A stretch of 64,000 bases of DNA. It comes from Aliiglaciecola sp041538045. Its GTDB lineage: Bacteria > Pseudomonadota > Gammaproteobacteria > Enterobacterales > Alteromonadaceae. The notes under the pieces are model-generated. The model saw nothing but the letters and a program-made list of their open reading frames with translations, did no database searches and had not been told where the DNA came from. Of this stretch, positions 44,590 through 54,376 are shown one piece after another (positions within the stretch are counted from its first letter, which is position 1; each line of letters opens with the position of its first letter). The translations under genes and the position numbers were made by a program. The DNA is taken from assembly GCF_041538045.1 (NCBI RefSeq), contig NZ_JBGOSE010000001.1, forward strand, positions 310,001 to 374,000, given 5' to 3'.

Positions 44590-46440
44590 TTAATAATACA
44601 AAGAAAAATTAATGGCATATTCAAACGATTCATCATAGTTAATCGATGTACGTATGTCATATGAACGGTGTTCCAAAAAACGCTGTTCGAATGCCAAATA
44701 TTTACGATCTTGAGTCAGATCATTTAAGTATGACCGATACCCTATTGCTAGGGACACAGCGTATTGTGGTGTGATGTTAAACACACCGCCTATCTCGGGT
44801 CCGGCAGAAAAATATCCACCAAACTCGTTAGATCCTGTTGCACTCACAGAAAGAGCTCCGTAAGCCGCCCAATTTTCTGAACGTGACCATGCTTTACCTA
44901 TAAAGCCATCAACGTATGCGTTAGAGCAATGACTACAGGATAACGATTGTGGTTTGTAGCCTACTGCGACCTTCCACGCATATTCGCTGTCAAAGGGTAA
45001 GTCAGTATTAGAAGCGTTAAGATTTATAATGCGTAGTAATGTCAATTCTCGCATCTCCAGAGATGAGTTATCCTGAGAATACAATAACCTTAAATCAAAG
45101 GTACTTAGCTCTGAAAACGGAATACGCGCAGCATTGACGCTTAGTAAATCATAGTAATTTGCTCTAAATCGCAGTTCTAATGCCTCTCCAAATTTTTCAT
45201 TGTGCACTGTGCTGACCTGAAGCAAAGTCGTGTCTTGCGCCATATGTGGCGGGTTTTTGGTTGGAGTAATCCATTGTGTTTTACCTTTAGGTAGCGCAAA
45301 GCGCGCTAATAAAAGCACCTTCTTTTTCGCAGCCTGTTCTTTATCTAACTTACCTTCTTTTACCTCTATGAATGCATAATAGTCATATAGCGTGTCTATA
45401 ACTTTTTTGGCCGATTGTGTTGTGAGGTTGGCTAATATTGAACTTACTTTGATTGAAGGTGCGCCTATGATTTCCACAAGACTTTTCTTTTCTTGCTTGC
45501 TGAGTTGATTCCACTTAGCGTGCAAGGCTTCTTGTCGAGACCCTCGATAAACGACATCAACAATAAGATGATGCTCAGCGGCGTGTCTATTGAGCATCAT
45601 AATCAGGTCATATGGCATTACCCATGGTTTATTAGGCGCAATTATCGGGACATCTATGACAAGTTCAAGCAATTTTGCGAGCTGGAATGCGCAATTTTGC
45701 TTAAAAAAGTAATACTTCATTTTTGTATTTTCTAACTCATATAAATGGGCAAGTAAAAATAAAATATCATCTTCGCCAACATTGAGCTTATATTCCCATA
45801 GGTCCCTAAGTTCTGACTCATTATAAGTCAAATGTTGGTGATGATATTTCTGGTTGGAAAACTTACCTTCGTAACCTCCAAAAATACCTTTCGCTATATA
45901 AACTAACGGAGATTCATTTTCAGGTACCTTGGCGCCATAAGAAAACGTATTATCGAGCAAGTCATGCTCAACTTCACCGTTAAATTTTAAAAACACGTGT
46001 CCATACATTGAAGCTGGATTACCTAAATATCCACTTGCATATATGAGACTCATACTTTGAGTTTGAAAGGCATCCAAATATGCTTTGTAGCTTTTGCATT
46101 GGGTTTTTGGGAGGGTGAAATTTGGAAAGTTTTTGATGATGAAAATTGCACGTGCCGGAAACTGACATTGAGCGTGTGCAACTTTAGTCAAAGTATTGAT
46201 CGTCGCGATTAATTCGGCTTTAGCGTCTTTTCTTCCATCGGGCGATAAAAAAAAGTCTGAAGTGTTAACGCCGCTTCTTGCTCCATGAAAATAGCCAGCC
46301 TCAAAATGTAAGAGCTTGTGCCAAACAGCACTTTTACTGACAGCCGTTACTAATGGTTGGTCATTGACTAAAACAGATGCTTTGCAAGCTAACGGAGCTA
46401 AAAATAATACTACAACAACTAATCTGAACACCGAATCCAT
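44590..46440 (-). CDS. DUF4105 (Lnb-type N-terminal periplasmic domain) protein
   Basis: About 616 residues from ATG 46440, which gives a clean signal peptide (VFRLVVVVLFLAPLACKA). The frame is open to ATG 46524 but adds a charged, unrelated leader. The DUF4105 region includes ASGYLGNPASMYGHVFLKF, YGAKVPENESPLVYIAKGIFGGYEGKFS and FLLAHLYELENTKMKYYFFKQNCAFQLAKLLEL. The conserved His and Cys resemble a NlpC/P60-like arrangement. The C-terminal ~250 residues look like a beta-rich outer-membrane domain (many alternating aromatic strands, ending YAINFSLYY). Role unknown; operon with DUF3015. Confidence 0.85.
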   Translation of the reverse strand: MDSVFRLVVVVLFLAPLACKASVLVNDQPLVTAVSKSAVWHKLLHFEAGYFHGARSGVNTSDFFLSPDGRKDAKAELIATINTLTKVAHAQCQFPARAIFIIKNFPNFTLPKTQCKSYKAYLDAFQTQSMSLIYASGYLGNPASMYGHVFLKFNGEVEHDLLDNTFSYGAKVPENESPLVYIAKGIFGGYEGKFSNQKYHHQHLTYNESELRDLWEYKLNVGEDDILFLLAHLYELENTKMKYYFFKQNCAFQLAKLLELVIDVPIIAPNKPWVMPYDLIMMLNRHAAEHHLIVDVVYRGSRQEALHAKWNQLSKQEKKSLVEIIGAPSIKVSSILANLTTQSAKKVIDTLYDYYAFIEVKEGKLDKEQAAKKKVLLLARFALPKGKTQWITPTKNPPHMAQDTTLLQVSTVHNEKFGEALELRFRANYYDLLSVNAARIPFSELSTFDLRLLYSQDNSSLEMRELTLLRIINLNASNTDLPFDSEYAWKVAVGYKPQSLSCSHCSNAYVDGFIGKAWSRSENWAAYGALSVSATGSNEFGGYFSAGPEIGGVFNITPQYAVSLAIGYRSYLNDLTQDRKYLAFEQRFLEHRSYDIRTSINYDESFEYAINFSLYY

Positions 46441-46842
46441 GCCTTGGGGGTAATGTGACTGAAAGTCCTCTCCAATCTTTCTCAGTAGAATACACTTTAA
46501 TAAAGCACTGGGCAAAAAAATCATCTAAAAGAGTGATTCAGGCATATTAAATGTCGATACATTTTATCATGTTAGCTAATTCCTCAATCTGTGAGATTGT
46601 TGCTTTCACCAAGGAGTTTGAGTATTGGTCAAATTAACACTTTTCATAACCACTGGTTACAGCTAGTTTTTCGTCTGAATTTATTTTTTAGTATTTTGTA
46701 TAGATGGTTTTTGCGTGTGAAATAAGCGAAGTGTTTATGTCAAAAAACAGCCATCTCTATATCAGGCTGGACCTATTATAAGCGACTTGATTTTTGAGAA
46801 GTTTAACTGATAGCTTACAGAGTGCTAAGACTAGAATTAAGG
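46441..46842. other. 402-bp intergenic region
   Basis: Between the DUF4105 gene and nth. AT-rich; no gene or strong hairpin recognised. Confidence 0.35.
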
Positions 46843-47475
46843 CTAATCCGTCTTATCTTTAAACTCACATAAGTCTTGAATAACACAAGCTCCACAGCGA
46901 GGTTTGCGTGCTACACAGATGTATCTGCCATGTAATATCAACCAATGGTGCACATCCACTTTAAATTCAGCCGGTACTACTTTAAGCAGTTTCTGCTCAA
47001 CTTGATCGACATTTTTACCCATGGCGAGCTTAGTGCGGTTGGAAACGCGAAATATATGGGTGTCTACGGCAATGGTGGGCCAGCCGAAGGCAGTGTTGAG
47101 TACCACGTTAGCGGTTTTGCGTCCAACGCCGGGTAGGGCTTCTAAGGCTTCACGGTTTTCGGGCACTTCTCCGCCGTGTAAGTCCACCAACATTTTGCAG
47201 GTTTTCATGGTGTTGACGGCTTTGGTATTAAACAAGCCTATGGTTTTGATATAAGATTTAAGTCCGTCTAAGCCTAAATCTAATATGGCTTGTGGTGTAT
47301 TGGCCACAGGGTAAAGTTTGGCTGTGGCTTTATTGACACCCACATCTGTGGCTTGAGCCGATAATAATACGGCTATCAATAATTCGAAGGGGGTGGAGTA
47401 ATTTAATTCTGTAGTGGGTTCGGGATTTTCTGCCCGTAATCGTGTCAATATTTCTCGACGTTTTTGATTATTCAT
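46843..47475 (-). CDS. nth: endonuclease III (DNA glycosylase/AP lyase)
   Basis: Base-excision repair enzyme removing oxidised pyrimidines. The 210 residues align position-for-position with E. coli: helix-hairpin-helix LPGVGRKTANVV with catalytic Lys120, Asp138 in VDTHIFRV, and the [4Fe-4S] cysteines 187, 194, 197 and 203. It is the last gene of the rsx operon, 13 bp after rsxE, as in many gammaproteobacteria. A decayed second copy lies at 40.8 and 43.8 kb. Confidence 0.97.
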   Translation of the reverse strand: MNNQKRREILTRLRAENPEPTTELNYSTPFELLIAVLLSAQATDVGVNKATAKLYPVANTPQAILDLGLDGLKSYIKTIGLFNTKAVNTMKTCKMLVDLHGGEVPENREALEALPGVGRKTANVVLNTAFGWPTIAVDTHIFRVSNRTKLAMGKNVDQVEQKLLKVVPAEFKVDVHHWLILHGRYICVARKPRCGACVIQDLCEFKDKTD

Positions 47476-47488
47476 TAGAGCTACTACC

Positions 47489-48187
47489 TTAACTTTCCGC
47501 CGTTACTCTGGCGCGCTGTACCACTTTATCCTGTTCTGGTGTCACCACCCAAGATTCTACTCGTTTATCTAACGCATTTTTAACGGCGATAAGCAGTCCC
47601 ATGCCCAAGAACGCGCCAGGGGGCAGTATTGCTAACAAGAAAGGGCTATCCGTTTCAAAGACCGTTATTTTTAATACGCTTGCCCATTCACCAAAGAGTA
47701 GATTTGCCCCAGAGAATAGGGTCCCATACCCTAAAAGTTCCCGCATTCCCCCTAAAATCAGTAACACTAGGGTGAAACCAAGTCCCATCATCAAACCATC
47801 AAAAGCGGCATGACCTACGGGGTTTTTCGATGCATAAGCCTCAGCACGACCAATAATGGCGCAGTTGGTTACTATTAACGGAATAAAGATGCCTAGGGCT
47901 TCATAAAGTCGGAATGTATAAGCATTCATTAACAATTGTACCACGGTCACGAAACCGGCAATTACCATGACAAAAACAGGGATCCGTATTTCATTTGGGA
48001 CTAGATTACGTACTAAGGACACCGTGCAATTTGAACCTATTAACACCAAAGTTGTGGCCAGACCCAAACCTAATCCATTGATGACTGTCATGGTCACCGC
48101 TAGCAGCGGACATAACCCTAGCAGTTGCACTATGGCTGGATTGTTTTTCCATAAACCCTGCCAACTGAGTTCTTTAAATTGATTCAT
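47489..48187 (-). CDS. rsxE: electron transport complex subunit RsxE/RnfE
   Basis: Integral membrane subunit of the Rnf/Rsx complex, 232 residues with about six hydrophobic segments. GLCPLLAVTMTVINGLGLGLATT and PLIVTNCAIIGRAEA contain the cysteines paired with RsxA for the membrane iron-sulfur centre. It starts one base after the rsxG stop. Confidence 0.94.
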   Translation of the reverse strand: MNQFKELSWQGLWKNNPAIVQLLGLCPLLAVTMTVINGLGLGLATTLVLIGSNCTVSLVRNLVPNEIRIPVFVMVIAGFVTVVQLLMNAYTFRLYEALGIFIPLIVTNCAIIGRAEAYASKNPVGHAAFDGLMMGLGFTLVLLILGGMRELLGYGTLFSGANLLFGEWASVLKITVFETDSPFLLAILPPGAFLGMGLLIAVKNALDKRVESWVVTPEQDKVVQRARVTAES

Positions 48188-48188
48188 C

Positions 48189-48851
48189 TTATTCTACCTC
48201 AGCACGGTTTGACTGCTCATTTTCAACCTCACAGCTGTTTGCTGCGTTAAAAAGAGTCTGTTGATGCTGTTGAAAATATAGCACGGTATTTTTTACGCTT
48301 TTAACCACCGCTCTTGGGGTGATAGTTGCGCCAGTAAACTGATCAAACTGACCGCCATCTTTCTTAACCTGCCAATCTTTTTGATTATTTTCGGTCACCG
48401 ATTTGCCTGTGAATGACGTTATCCAGTCGGTAATACGCATATCGATTTTATCACCTAAACCTGGGGTTTCTTTGTGATCTAAAACACGCACACCAGTGAC
48501 TTCCGATTGCATATTAATGCCCACTATTAACTCAATTTTACCGCTGTAGCCATCGGGCGCTGTTGTTTCAATTGCCACTGCCGAAGGCTGATTATTGATT
48601 CTGGCAAGATATACAGTGTGAGGATCTTTTGAGCCTAGGTATTCGGTATCCACGACCTGTGTACAATCATGCTGAATATCATTGTCATACAACGATTGCG
48701 GAATAATGGCGTTCAAAATAGACAAGCGTTTCTGTATTTTTTGCTCGGAAATTTGATCTTCAGTCATTGCAAAGGTAATGGCTATGATCGCCGTTGTTAC
48801 AATAGCAAAAGCGGTAAGTTTGAGACCATTGCTAACGATACTTTGTTTCAT
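48189..48851 (-). CDS. rsxG: electron transport complex subunit RsxG/RnfG
   Basis: A 220-residue subunit with one N-terminal membrane helix and a periplasmic FMN-binding domain. The covalent flavin site is the Thr in TGATITPRAVVKSV near residue 180; VLDHKETPGLGDKI is also typical. Spacing to rsxD and rsxE is 1-3 bp, so coupled translation is likely. Confidence 0.94.
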   Translation of the reverse strand: MKQSIVSNGLKLTAFAIVTTAIIAITFAMTEDQISEQKIQKRLSILNAIIPQSLYDNDIQHDCTQVVDTEYLGSKDPHTVYLARINNQPSAVAIETTAPDGYSGKIELIVGINMQSEVTGVRVLDHKETPGLGDKIDMRITDWITSFTGKSVTENNQKDWQVKKDGGQFDQFTGATITPRAVVKSVKNTVLYFQQHQQTLFNAANSCEVENEQSNRAEVE

Positions 48852-48854
48852 TAA

Positions 48855-49949
48855 CTAGTCCTCATCAATCTGTTTCACTTTAATTACATTTTTGTGTTCT
48901 GTGCGATGGCCGTAAGTCCGTGGTCTAGTGTAATAATCTATCAGTGGTACACCCATGTTCATAATTAACACGGCAAATGCGATTGCATCGGGATACCCAC
49001 CCCAGGTTCGGATAATATACACCCAAGCGCCTATGCCTAAACCAAAAATAATTCGTCCTTTGTTCGTGGTGGTAGCAGATACTGGGTCGGTGGCAATAAA
49101 GAACACACCCAACATAAAACCACCACTAAAGAGGTGAAACATGGGGCTGGCGTAAATCCCGTCATCCACCAAGTACATCATCAGAGATAAAATGCTAATG
49201 CCAGCAATCATGCCAACGGGAATATGCCATTTAATCACGTTTAGCTTTAACAACAATAACCCGCCCAACAGATAAGCAAAGTTCACCCAAAACCAGCCAA
49301 CGCCTAAGCCATTATTAAATACCGAGGTTTGCATACTTTCTTGTACGGTTAAGCCCTGGGATATTGATGTTTTCAACGCATCAAGGGGAGTGGCCATAGT
49401 ATAACCATCTACATGGGTTCGCAGTTGCTCAATACTGTAACCGTCGGCGCTAAAGCCGCTAAAAATAATACTAAATGAATCGCTAAATGATTGGGGAAAC
49501 TGGCTTAATGCTTGTGGGATTGCCCATGTCGACATTTGCACTGGAAATGAAATGAGCAGCATCACATAAGCGGCCATTGCAGGGTTAAATAAATTGAACC
49601 CTAAGCCGCCGTATAATTGTTTGACAATGGCGATGGCAAAAATACTGCCGATCACGGTGATCCACCATGGCGCGAATGGCGGAATACTCACAGCAATTAA
49701 AAAAGCGGTAACCAATGCACTGCAATCTTTAATCGCCACTTCAAAATTCTTTTTGCGCATTTCAAGAATGGCTGCTTCAGTGACAATGATGGTAATGCTG
49801 GCGATCAAAAAATGAATCAATGCACCCCAACCGAAAAACCAAGTTTGTACTGCCAAACCAGGAATTCCTGCATACATAACAAGTCGCATTACCTGACCAG
49901 TAGTACGTTTCACTCTTTGATGGGGCGAGCTGGCGAATTTAAAACTCAT
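48855..49949 (-). CDS. rsxD: electron transport complex subunit RsxD/RnfD
   Basis: A 364-residue membrane subunit. It starts SFKFASSPHQRVKRTTGQVMRLV and has about nine hydrophobic segments, with the flavinylation region DGYTMATPLDALK. GFNLFNPAMAAYVMLLISFP and the ATDPVSATTTNKGRIIFG motif match the RnfD/NqrB family. Six bases separate it from rsxC. Confidence 0.94.
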   Translation of the reverse strand: MSFKFASSPHQRVKRTTGQVMRLVMYAGIPGLAVQTWFFGWGALIHFLIASITIIVTEAAILEMRKKNFEVAIKDCSALVTAFLIAVSIPPFAPWWITVIGSIFAIAIVKQLYGGLGFNLFNPAMAAYVMLLISFPVQMSTWAIPQALSQFPQSFSDSFSIIFSGFSADGYSIEQLRTHVDGYTMATPLDALKTSISQGLTVQESMQTSVFNNGLGVGWFWVNFAYLLGGLLLLKLNVIKWHIPVGMIAGISILSLMMYLVDDGIYASPMFHLFSGGFMLGVFFIATDPVSATTTNKGRIIFGLGIGAWVYIIRTWGGYPDAIAFAVLIMNMGVPLIDYYTRPRTYGHRTEHKNVIKVKQIDED

Positions 49950-49955
49950 GGCTGA

Positions 49956-52394
49956 TTAATTTTCATCCTTGTCTGCTGCGGAGCTAGACGATTTTTTGGC
50001 GGCTTTTTCGGCACGCTTTAATTTTGCAATACGATTTTGTTCGCGTGCTTTTGCCACTGCTGCTTCTACTTTTTGTTTGCGAATTTGTGCAGCGGTTAAT
50101 TTCTCACCTTGCTGACCCGTTGACGCTTTTTTGCTAGCCGTTTCAGGAGCTTTGGTATCTTGCTCTGTTGAAGACTGGGTTTTCGCCGCTTCATTTTCGC
50201 TGGCATTGGCTTTAGCTAACTTTTTCGCCTTTGCTTTGGCAATTGCCGCGGCTATGGCTTTTTGTTTTGCCGTGGGAGCTGGTTTTTCTTCAGATGACTC
50301 GTCTGTTTGTAGTCGCTCTTGTTTACTGTCAACGGGCTGCTTTTCACCTGGCTGACTTTCACTTGGCTGAGTATCAACTTGCGGCTTATCTGTTTGTGCA
50401 TTTTCAACATTTTCGGAGTCAGCGGATTGGCTCTGTTGCGCCTTTTTAATAGCTTCCCGCTTAGCTTTCGCTTTTGCTATGGCAATAGATACTTTTTCTT
50501 GTTTGCTTGACTGTACCTTTGCTGGTGGTGTTTCAGTGGCAGTCTTATCAGAGTTAGACTTATCAGAGTCGGATTTATCATCGACAGCGTTGTTATCTGT
50601 TTTAGAGGTTGCCGTAGCTGCAGCCTGCTCAGGTTTAGCGGTTTCGCTAGTCTCTTTTGTTGCAGCTTCTTTGGCCGCGGCCCGTTTGGCTTTAGCACGG
50701 GCAATTGCTGCAGCGACTTTGTCGTGTTTGCTCGTCTCTGTCTGCTTATTGTCACTGCTTATTTGTTGCGCTTGAGAGGAATCAATACTTGCATTTGATG
50801 GTTGTGCAGACTCTTGTGAGGCAGGTGCAGGCGTATTCCCTTGTTTTTTAGCTTTGGCTCGTGCCAAGGCAGCGGCTATTTTATCTTTGGCATCATTGCC
50901 TTTTTCGCTCATGGCTTTTTTGCGCGCTGCTGCCGCTTTAGCGTGTTTTTCTTCGCGCTCTTTTTGTTCTCTTTCTAGACGTTCTTTGCGTGCTTCGAAT
51001 CGTAATCTTGCTTTATCTGCTTGCGCTTTTTCCTGCTCTTGAGTGTGGATATCGGCTTTGGCAACACGATAATAGTGGACCAGCGGAATCTCACTAGGGC
51101 AAACATAAGCACATGCGCCACATTCAATACAATCAAACAGGTTTTGCTCCTGGGCCTTTTCATATTCTTTAGCTTGGCTGTGCCAGAACAACTGTTGTGG
51201 CAGCAAACTAGCTGGGCACGCATCAGCACAGGCACTGCAACGAATACACGGTTGTTCAGCACTAGGCGCTTGAATTTCACTGGCAGATGGGGCCAATATG
51301 CAATTGGTTATTTTAACTACAGGTACGTCATCATTGATGGTTTCAAAGCCCATCATAGGGCCACCCATGATGAGTTTTCTATCCCGTTGTTTATGGGCTT
51401 TGTAATGTCCCACTTCCAATAAGTGTGAAAGGGGAGTGCCTATGGGGGCCCAAACGTTCTGTGGCCGTTTAAATGCTTGACCGGTTAGGGTTACTACTCG
51501 TCGAATAAGGGGGGTGCCGGTGAAAATGGCGTCGGCAATGGCAAAACAGGTGCCGACGTTTTGCATAATAACTCCCACGTCGATGGGTAATCCATTTCCG
51601 GGCACTTCACGATTAGTTAAAATTTGAATCAGTTGTTTTTCACCGCCAGCAGGATATTTAGTGGGAATGGAAACAACTCTATACTTTGCATTTTCCTGAC
51701 AGGCAACTTGCATGGCCTCAATGGCTTCTGGTTTGTTGTCTTCTACGGCAATAATCACCAGTTTGGGAGATAACAAATGCACCAAAATATCGATACCTTG
51801 GCGAATTTGCCAAGCATGTTCGCGCATTAGACGATCGTCAGAGGTGATATAAGGTTCACACTCCACACCATTGATAATCAAAAACTCCACATTCTTCTTT
51901 GGCGAAGATTTTATGTGAGTTGGAAAGCCTGCGCCGCCCATACCGCTAATGCCAGCATTACAAATTGCTTCAACAATTTTTGACTTGGGCTTTTGTTGAT
52001 AATCTAAAATAGGCTCTAAGGGGGCCCAAGTTTCGAATTCATCTGTGCTGATTTCTATGGCAAGCTCTGGCAAGCCAGAAGGGTGAGCTGATACATGAGG
52101 TCCAATATGACGCACATAACCTGATGTAGGCGCATGTACGGGCACAGAAAAGGGGTTGGTGCTGTGAGTTAAGGGCTGCCCTTTGAGGACTCTGTCACCT
52201 TCTTTGACTAATAAGCTTCCTTCTACCCCTATATGCTGTTTCACCATAACATGTAGGGTTTTAGGCATGGTGATAGTTTCAATGGCTTTTTTATTTGAAA
52301 GCGACTTGAGTTGTGGTGGATGCACGCCACCATGGAAGTCCCATAATCGGCCTTGATTTAATCGTTGTAAAATGTGGTCATAGTCAGAATACAA
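49956..52394 (-). CDS. rsxC: electron transport complex subunit RsxC/RnfC with long Lys/Ala-rich tail
   Basis: An 812-residue soluble subunit that takes electrons from NADH. WDFHGGVHPPQLK opens the conserved part. GISGMGGAGFPTH and INGVECEPYIT are the nucleotide/flavin-site motifs. Two 4Fe-4S motifs follow: CIRCSACADACP and CIECGACAYVCP. From about residue 490 a long charged tail repeats units like AAAIARAKAKR separated by acidic linkers, a known RsxC feature, here about 320 residues long. The start is TTG 52394, with GAGGAAG 6 bp upstream and 11 bp after the rsxB stop; the longer frame reads into rsxB. Confidence 0.93.
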   Translation of the reverse strand: MYSDYDHILQRLNQGRLWDFHGGVHPPQLKSLSNKKAIETITMPKTLHVMVKQHIGVEGSLLVKEGDRVLKGQPLTHSTNPFSVPVHAPTSGYVRHIGPHVSAHPSGLPELAIEISTDEFETWAPLEPILDYQQKPKSKIVEAICNAGISGMGGAGFPTHIKSSPKKNVEFLIINGVECEPYITSDDRLMREHAWQIRQGIDILVHLLSPKLVIIAVEDNKPEAIEAMQVACQENAKYRVVSIPTKYPAGGEKQLIQILTNREVPGNGLPIDVGVIMQNVGTCFAIADAIFTGTPLIRRVVTLTGQAFKRPQNVWAPIGTPLSHLLEVGHYKAHKQRDRKLIMGGPMMGFETINDDVPVVKITNCILAPSASEIQAPSAEQPCIRCSACADACPASLLPQQLFWHSQAKEYEKAQEQNLFDCIECGACAYVCPSEIPLVHYYRVAKADIHTQEQEKAQADKARLRFEARKERLEREQKEREEKHAKAAAARKKAMSEKGNDAKDKIAAALARAKAKKQGNTPAPASQESAQPSNASIDSSQAQQISSDNKQTETSKHDKVAAAIARAKAKRAAAKEAATKETSETAKPEQAAATATSKTDNNAVDDKSDSDKSNSDKTATETPPAKVQSSKQEKVSIAIAKAKAKREAIKKAQQSQSADSENVENAQTDKPQVDTQPSESQPGEKQPVDSKQERLQTDESSEEKPAPTAKQKAIAAAIAKAKAKKLAKANASENEAAKTQSSTEQDTKAPETASKKASTGQQGEKLTAAQIRKQKVEAAVAKAREQNRIAKLKRAEKAAKKSSSSAADKDEN

Positions 52395-52405
52395 TTTCGA
52401 CTTCC

Positions 52406-52960
52406 TCAATTGACTTGTTTTACGGGAATAGCATCGAGCTGCCATCGCCACGAAGAAGTATTCTGTTCTATGGGAATCATGTCGATACAATCAACAGGGC
52501 AGGGATCGACACATAAATCACAGCCAGTACATTCGTCTTGGATAACCGTGTGCATTTGCTTTGCCGCACCAATGATCGCATCGACTGGGCAGGCTTGGAT
52601 GCACTTAGTGCAACCAATGCATTCATCTTCGCGAATAAAGGCGACTTTTTTAACGTCTTCTTGTCCGTGGGCTGCATCTAAAGGTTTAGCTTCTACTCCC
52701 ATTAACTCTGCCAACTGTTTGATCGTTGCGTCACCGCCTGGCGGACATTTATTAATGTCGTCACCATTGGCAATGGACTCTGCATAAGGGCGGCAGCCGG
52801 GGAAACCACATTGACCGCACTGGGTCTGTGGTAGCAGGGCGTCGATTTGTTCTACTAAGGGATCGCTTTCTACCCGAAAACGAATGGCAGCGTAACCTAA
52901 GATGGCACCAAAAATTAGTGCCATGATCCCGATTACGACAAGTGCAATTATTAGGGTCAT
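52406..52960 (-). CDS. rsxB: electron transport complex subunit RsxB/RnfB
   Basis: A 184-residue iron-sulfur subunit. N-terminal membrane helix (residues 3-25), a 4Fe-4S domain with CGQCGFPGCRPYAE, and two ferredoxin-type clusters, CIGCTKCIQACPVDA and CTGCDLCVDPCPVD. The start overlaps the last base of rsxA. Confidence 0.95.
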   Translation of the reverse strand: MTLIIALVVIGIMALIFGAILGYAAIRFRVESDPLVEQIDALLPQTQCGQCGFPGCRPYAESIANGDDINKCPPGGDATIKQLAELMGVEAKPLDAAHGQEDVKKVAFIREDECIGCTKCIQACPVDAIIGAAKQMHTVIQDECTGCDLCVDPCPVDCIDMIPIEQNTSSWRWQLDAIPVKQVN

Positions 52961-53541
52961 TAAAACTTCACCAATCCGGTAAAGCCCATAAATGCCATTG
53001 ACATTAAGCCTGCGGTAATCATGGCAATAGAAGCCCCTTTAAAAGGAAAGGGGACATTCGCAGCAGCTAAGCGCTCTCGCATGGCTGAAAAGAGAATCAA
53101 TACTAAAGAAAAACCAACAGCAGCCCCAAAACCATAAATAACTGACTCAACAAAGTTATGATCTTGATTGACGTTTAATAGTGCTACACCTAACACTGCA
53201 CAATTGGTGGTAATTAGGGGTAAGAAGATACCGAGCAAACGATATAACGTGGGGCTGGTTTTATGCACAACCATTTCGGTGAATTGCACGACTACGGCAA
53301 TGACTAGAATAAAACTTAGGGTACGTAAGTAACCCATGCCTAGCGGTTGCAAGACGTAATGTTCGACTAAATAACTGGTTAATGAGGCTAGAGTGAGGAC
53401 AAAGGTTGTTGCCATAGACATGCCGATCGCGGTTTCTAAACGATTAGACACACCCATAAACGGGCATAGCCCCAAAAATTGGACCAATACGAAGTTATTT
53501 ACCAGTACTGTACCTACTAATAAAACTAAAAATTCACTCAT
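52960..53541 (-). CDS. rsxA: electron transport complex subunit RsxA/RnfA
   Basis: A 193-residue membrane subunit with six hydrophobic segments. NNFVLVQFLGLCPFMGVSNR and LPLITTNCAVLGVALLN carry the two cysteines of the membrane iron-sulfur site. It is the first gene of rsxABCDGE-nth, which couples NADH/ferredoxin redox to ion flow or, in E. coli, keeps SoxR reduced. A sigma-70-like promoter lies 40-70 bp upstream. Confidence 0.95.
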   Translation of the reverse strand: MSEFLVLLVGTVLVNNFVLVQFLGLCPFMGVSNRLETAIGMSMATTFVLTLASLTSYLVEHYVLQPLGMGYLRTLSFILVIAVVVQFTEMVVHKTSPTLYRLLGIFLPLITTNCAVLGVALLNVNQDHNFVESVIYGFGAAVGFSLVLILFSAMRERLAAANVPFPFKGASIAMITAGLMSMAFMGFTGLVKF

Positions 53542-53581
53542 TTGATATGTGTATCGCCTAACGATGATGCAAACGGCGTCT

Positions 53582-53610
53582 ATTATCTCTGTTTACAGAC
53601 CGATTAACAA
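53582..53610 (-). promoter_or_regulatory. sigma-70-like promoter of the rsx operon
   Basis: On the minus strand TTGTTA (53605-53610) and GATAAT (53582-53587) are separated by 17 bp, about 40 bp upstream of the rsxA start. Four of six and five of six matches to consensus. Confidence 0.5.
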
Positions 53611-53692
53611 CTTGATATTTATAAGGTTGTGTTGGCTAAAATTTAGCCTATTTGCTACTTAAAATGACACTGAGAGATAGAGCTAGGAGATT

Positions 53693-53769
53693 TGGCTCCC
53701 CCTCCCCGACTCGAACGGGGGACCTGCGGATTAACAGTCCGTCGCTCTAACCAACTGAGCTAAGGGGGA
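53693..53769 (-). tRNA. tRNA-Asn(GTT), copy 2
   Basis: Minus-strand sequence TCCCCCTTAGCTCAGTTGG...GACTGTTAATC...GTTCGAGTC...GGGGGAGCCA folds as a standard 77-base tRNA with encoded CCA. The anticodon GTT reads Asn codons. The acceptor stem TCCCCCT pairs with AGGGGGA. It is identical to the upstream copy 21 bp away. Confidence 0.96.
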
Positions 53770-53790
53770 ATCAAATTGTATTGTTGAATT

Positions 53791-53867
53791 TGGCTCCCCC
53801 TCCCCGACTCGAACGGGGGACCTGCGGATTAACAGTCCGTCGCTCTAACCAACTGAGCTAAGGGGGA
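53791..53867 (-). tRNA. tRNA-Asn(GTT), copy 1
   Basis: Identical 77-base sequence to the neighbouring copy, with anticodon GTT and encoded CCA. It is nearest the promoter; no terminator lies in the 21-bp spacer, so both are probably processed from one transcript. Confidence 0.96.
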
Positions 53868-53887
53868 CCTGATTTCAACGGAGGCGA

Positions 53888-53916
53888 ATATTAATGAGCA
53901 TCAACCGTTCTGTCAA
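53888..53916 (-). promoter_or_regulatory. sigma-70 promoter of the tRNA-Asn pair
   Basis: On the minus strand a perfect -35 TTGACA (53911-53916), 17-bp spacer and -10 TAATAT (53888-53893), followed by TCGCC, a GC-rich discriminator typical of stringently controlled stable RNA promoters. It lies about 20 bp before the first tRNA. Confidence 0.8.
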
Positions 53917-54376
53917 TACAATATCTTAGTTTTTTAGGCTTTAATTCAAATTGGTTGAATAAGCAGCTATTTTTGATGGAAAAACGCCTAATTTTTATTA
54001 ATTGACGGAATTTAATTATTTCAAACTCGATTTTCGAAAAAATGAAAAGATTTTAAAAAACAATTTTTATTAGCATAAGGAAGTGAAACTGTTACAAATA
54101 ACAAGGAGAAATTGAGTGCTGACAAACTTATTTCTGGTTCTTTATTTTGCTTATATTAGTTAACTCATTCTACCGAAAGTTATTTTGGCTATTTCAAAGA
54201 GGCCCAAGAAGACGTAACAAAATAGAAACTATTCTGTCTATTTATTAAACAGGTGAAAATTCAAAGTGAGCATCCAGTGAATAATAAATCCGCAATAAAA
54301 GTGCCAACGTTTGTTTGTGTACTAATTACGATAAACACAACTTACTATTCTTTTTTGTTATAAAGATTTGGTTGAT

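Noticed and set aside
50131..51422. Several frames antisense or out of frame within the rsxC tail
   Set aside because: They arise from the Lys/Ala-rich repetitive tail (GCA/AAA codons) and overlap a well-supported gene.
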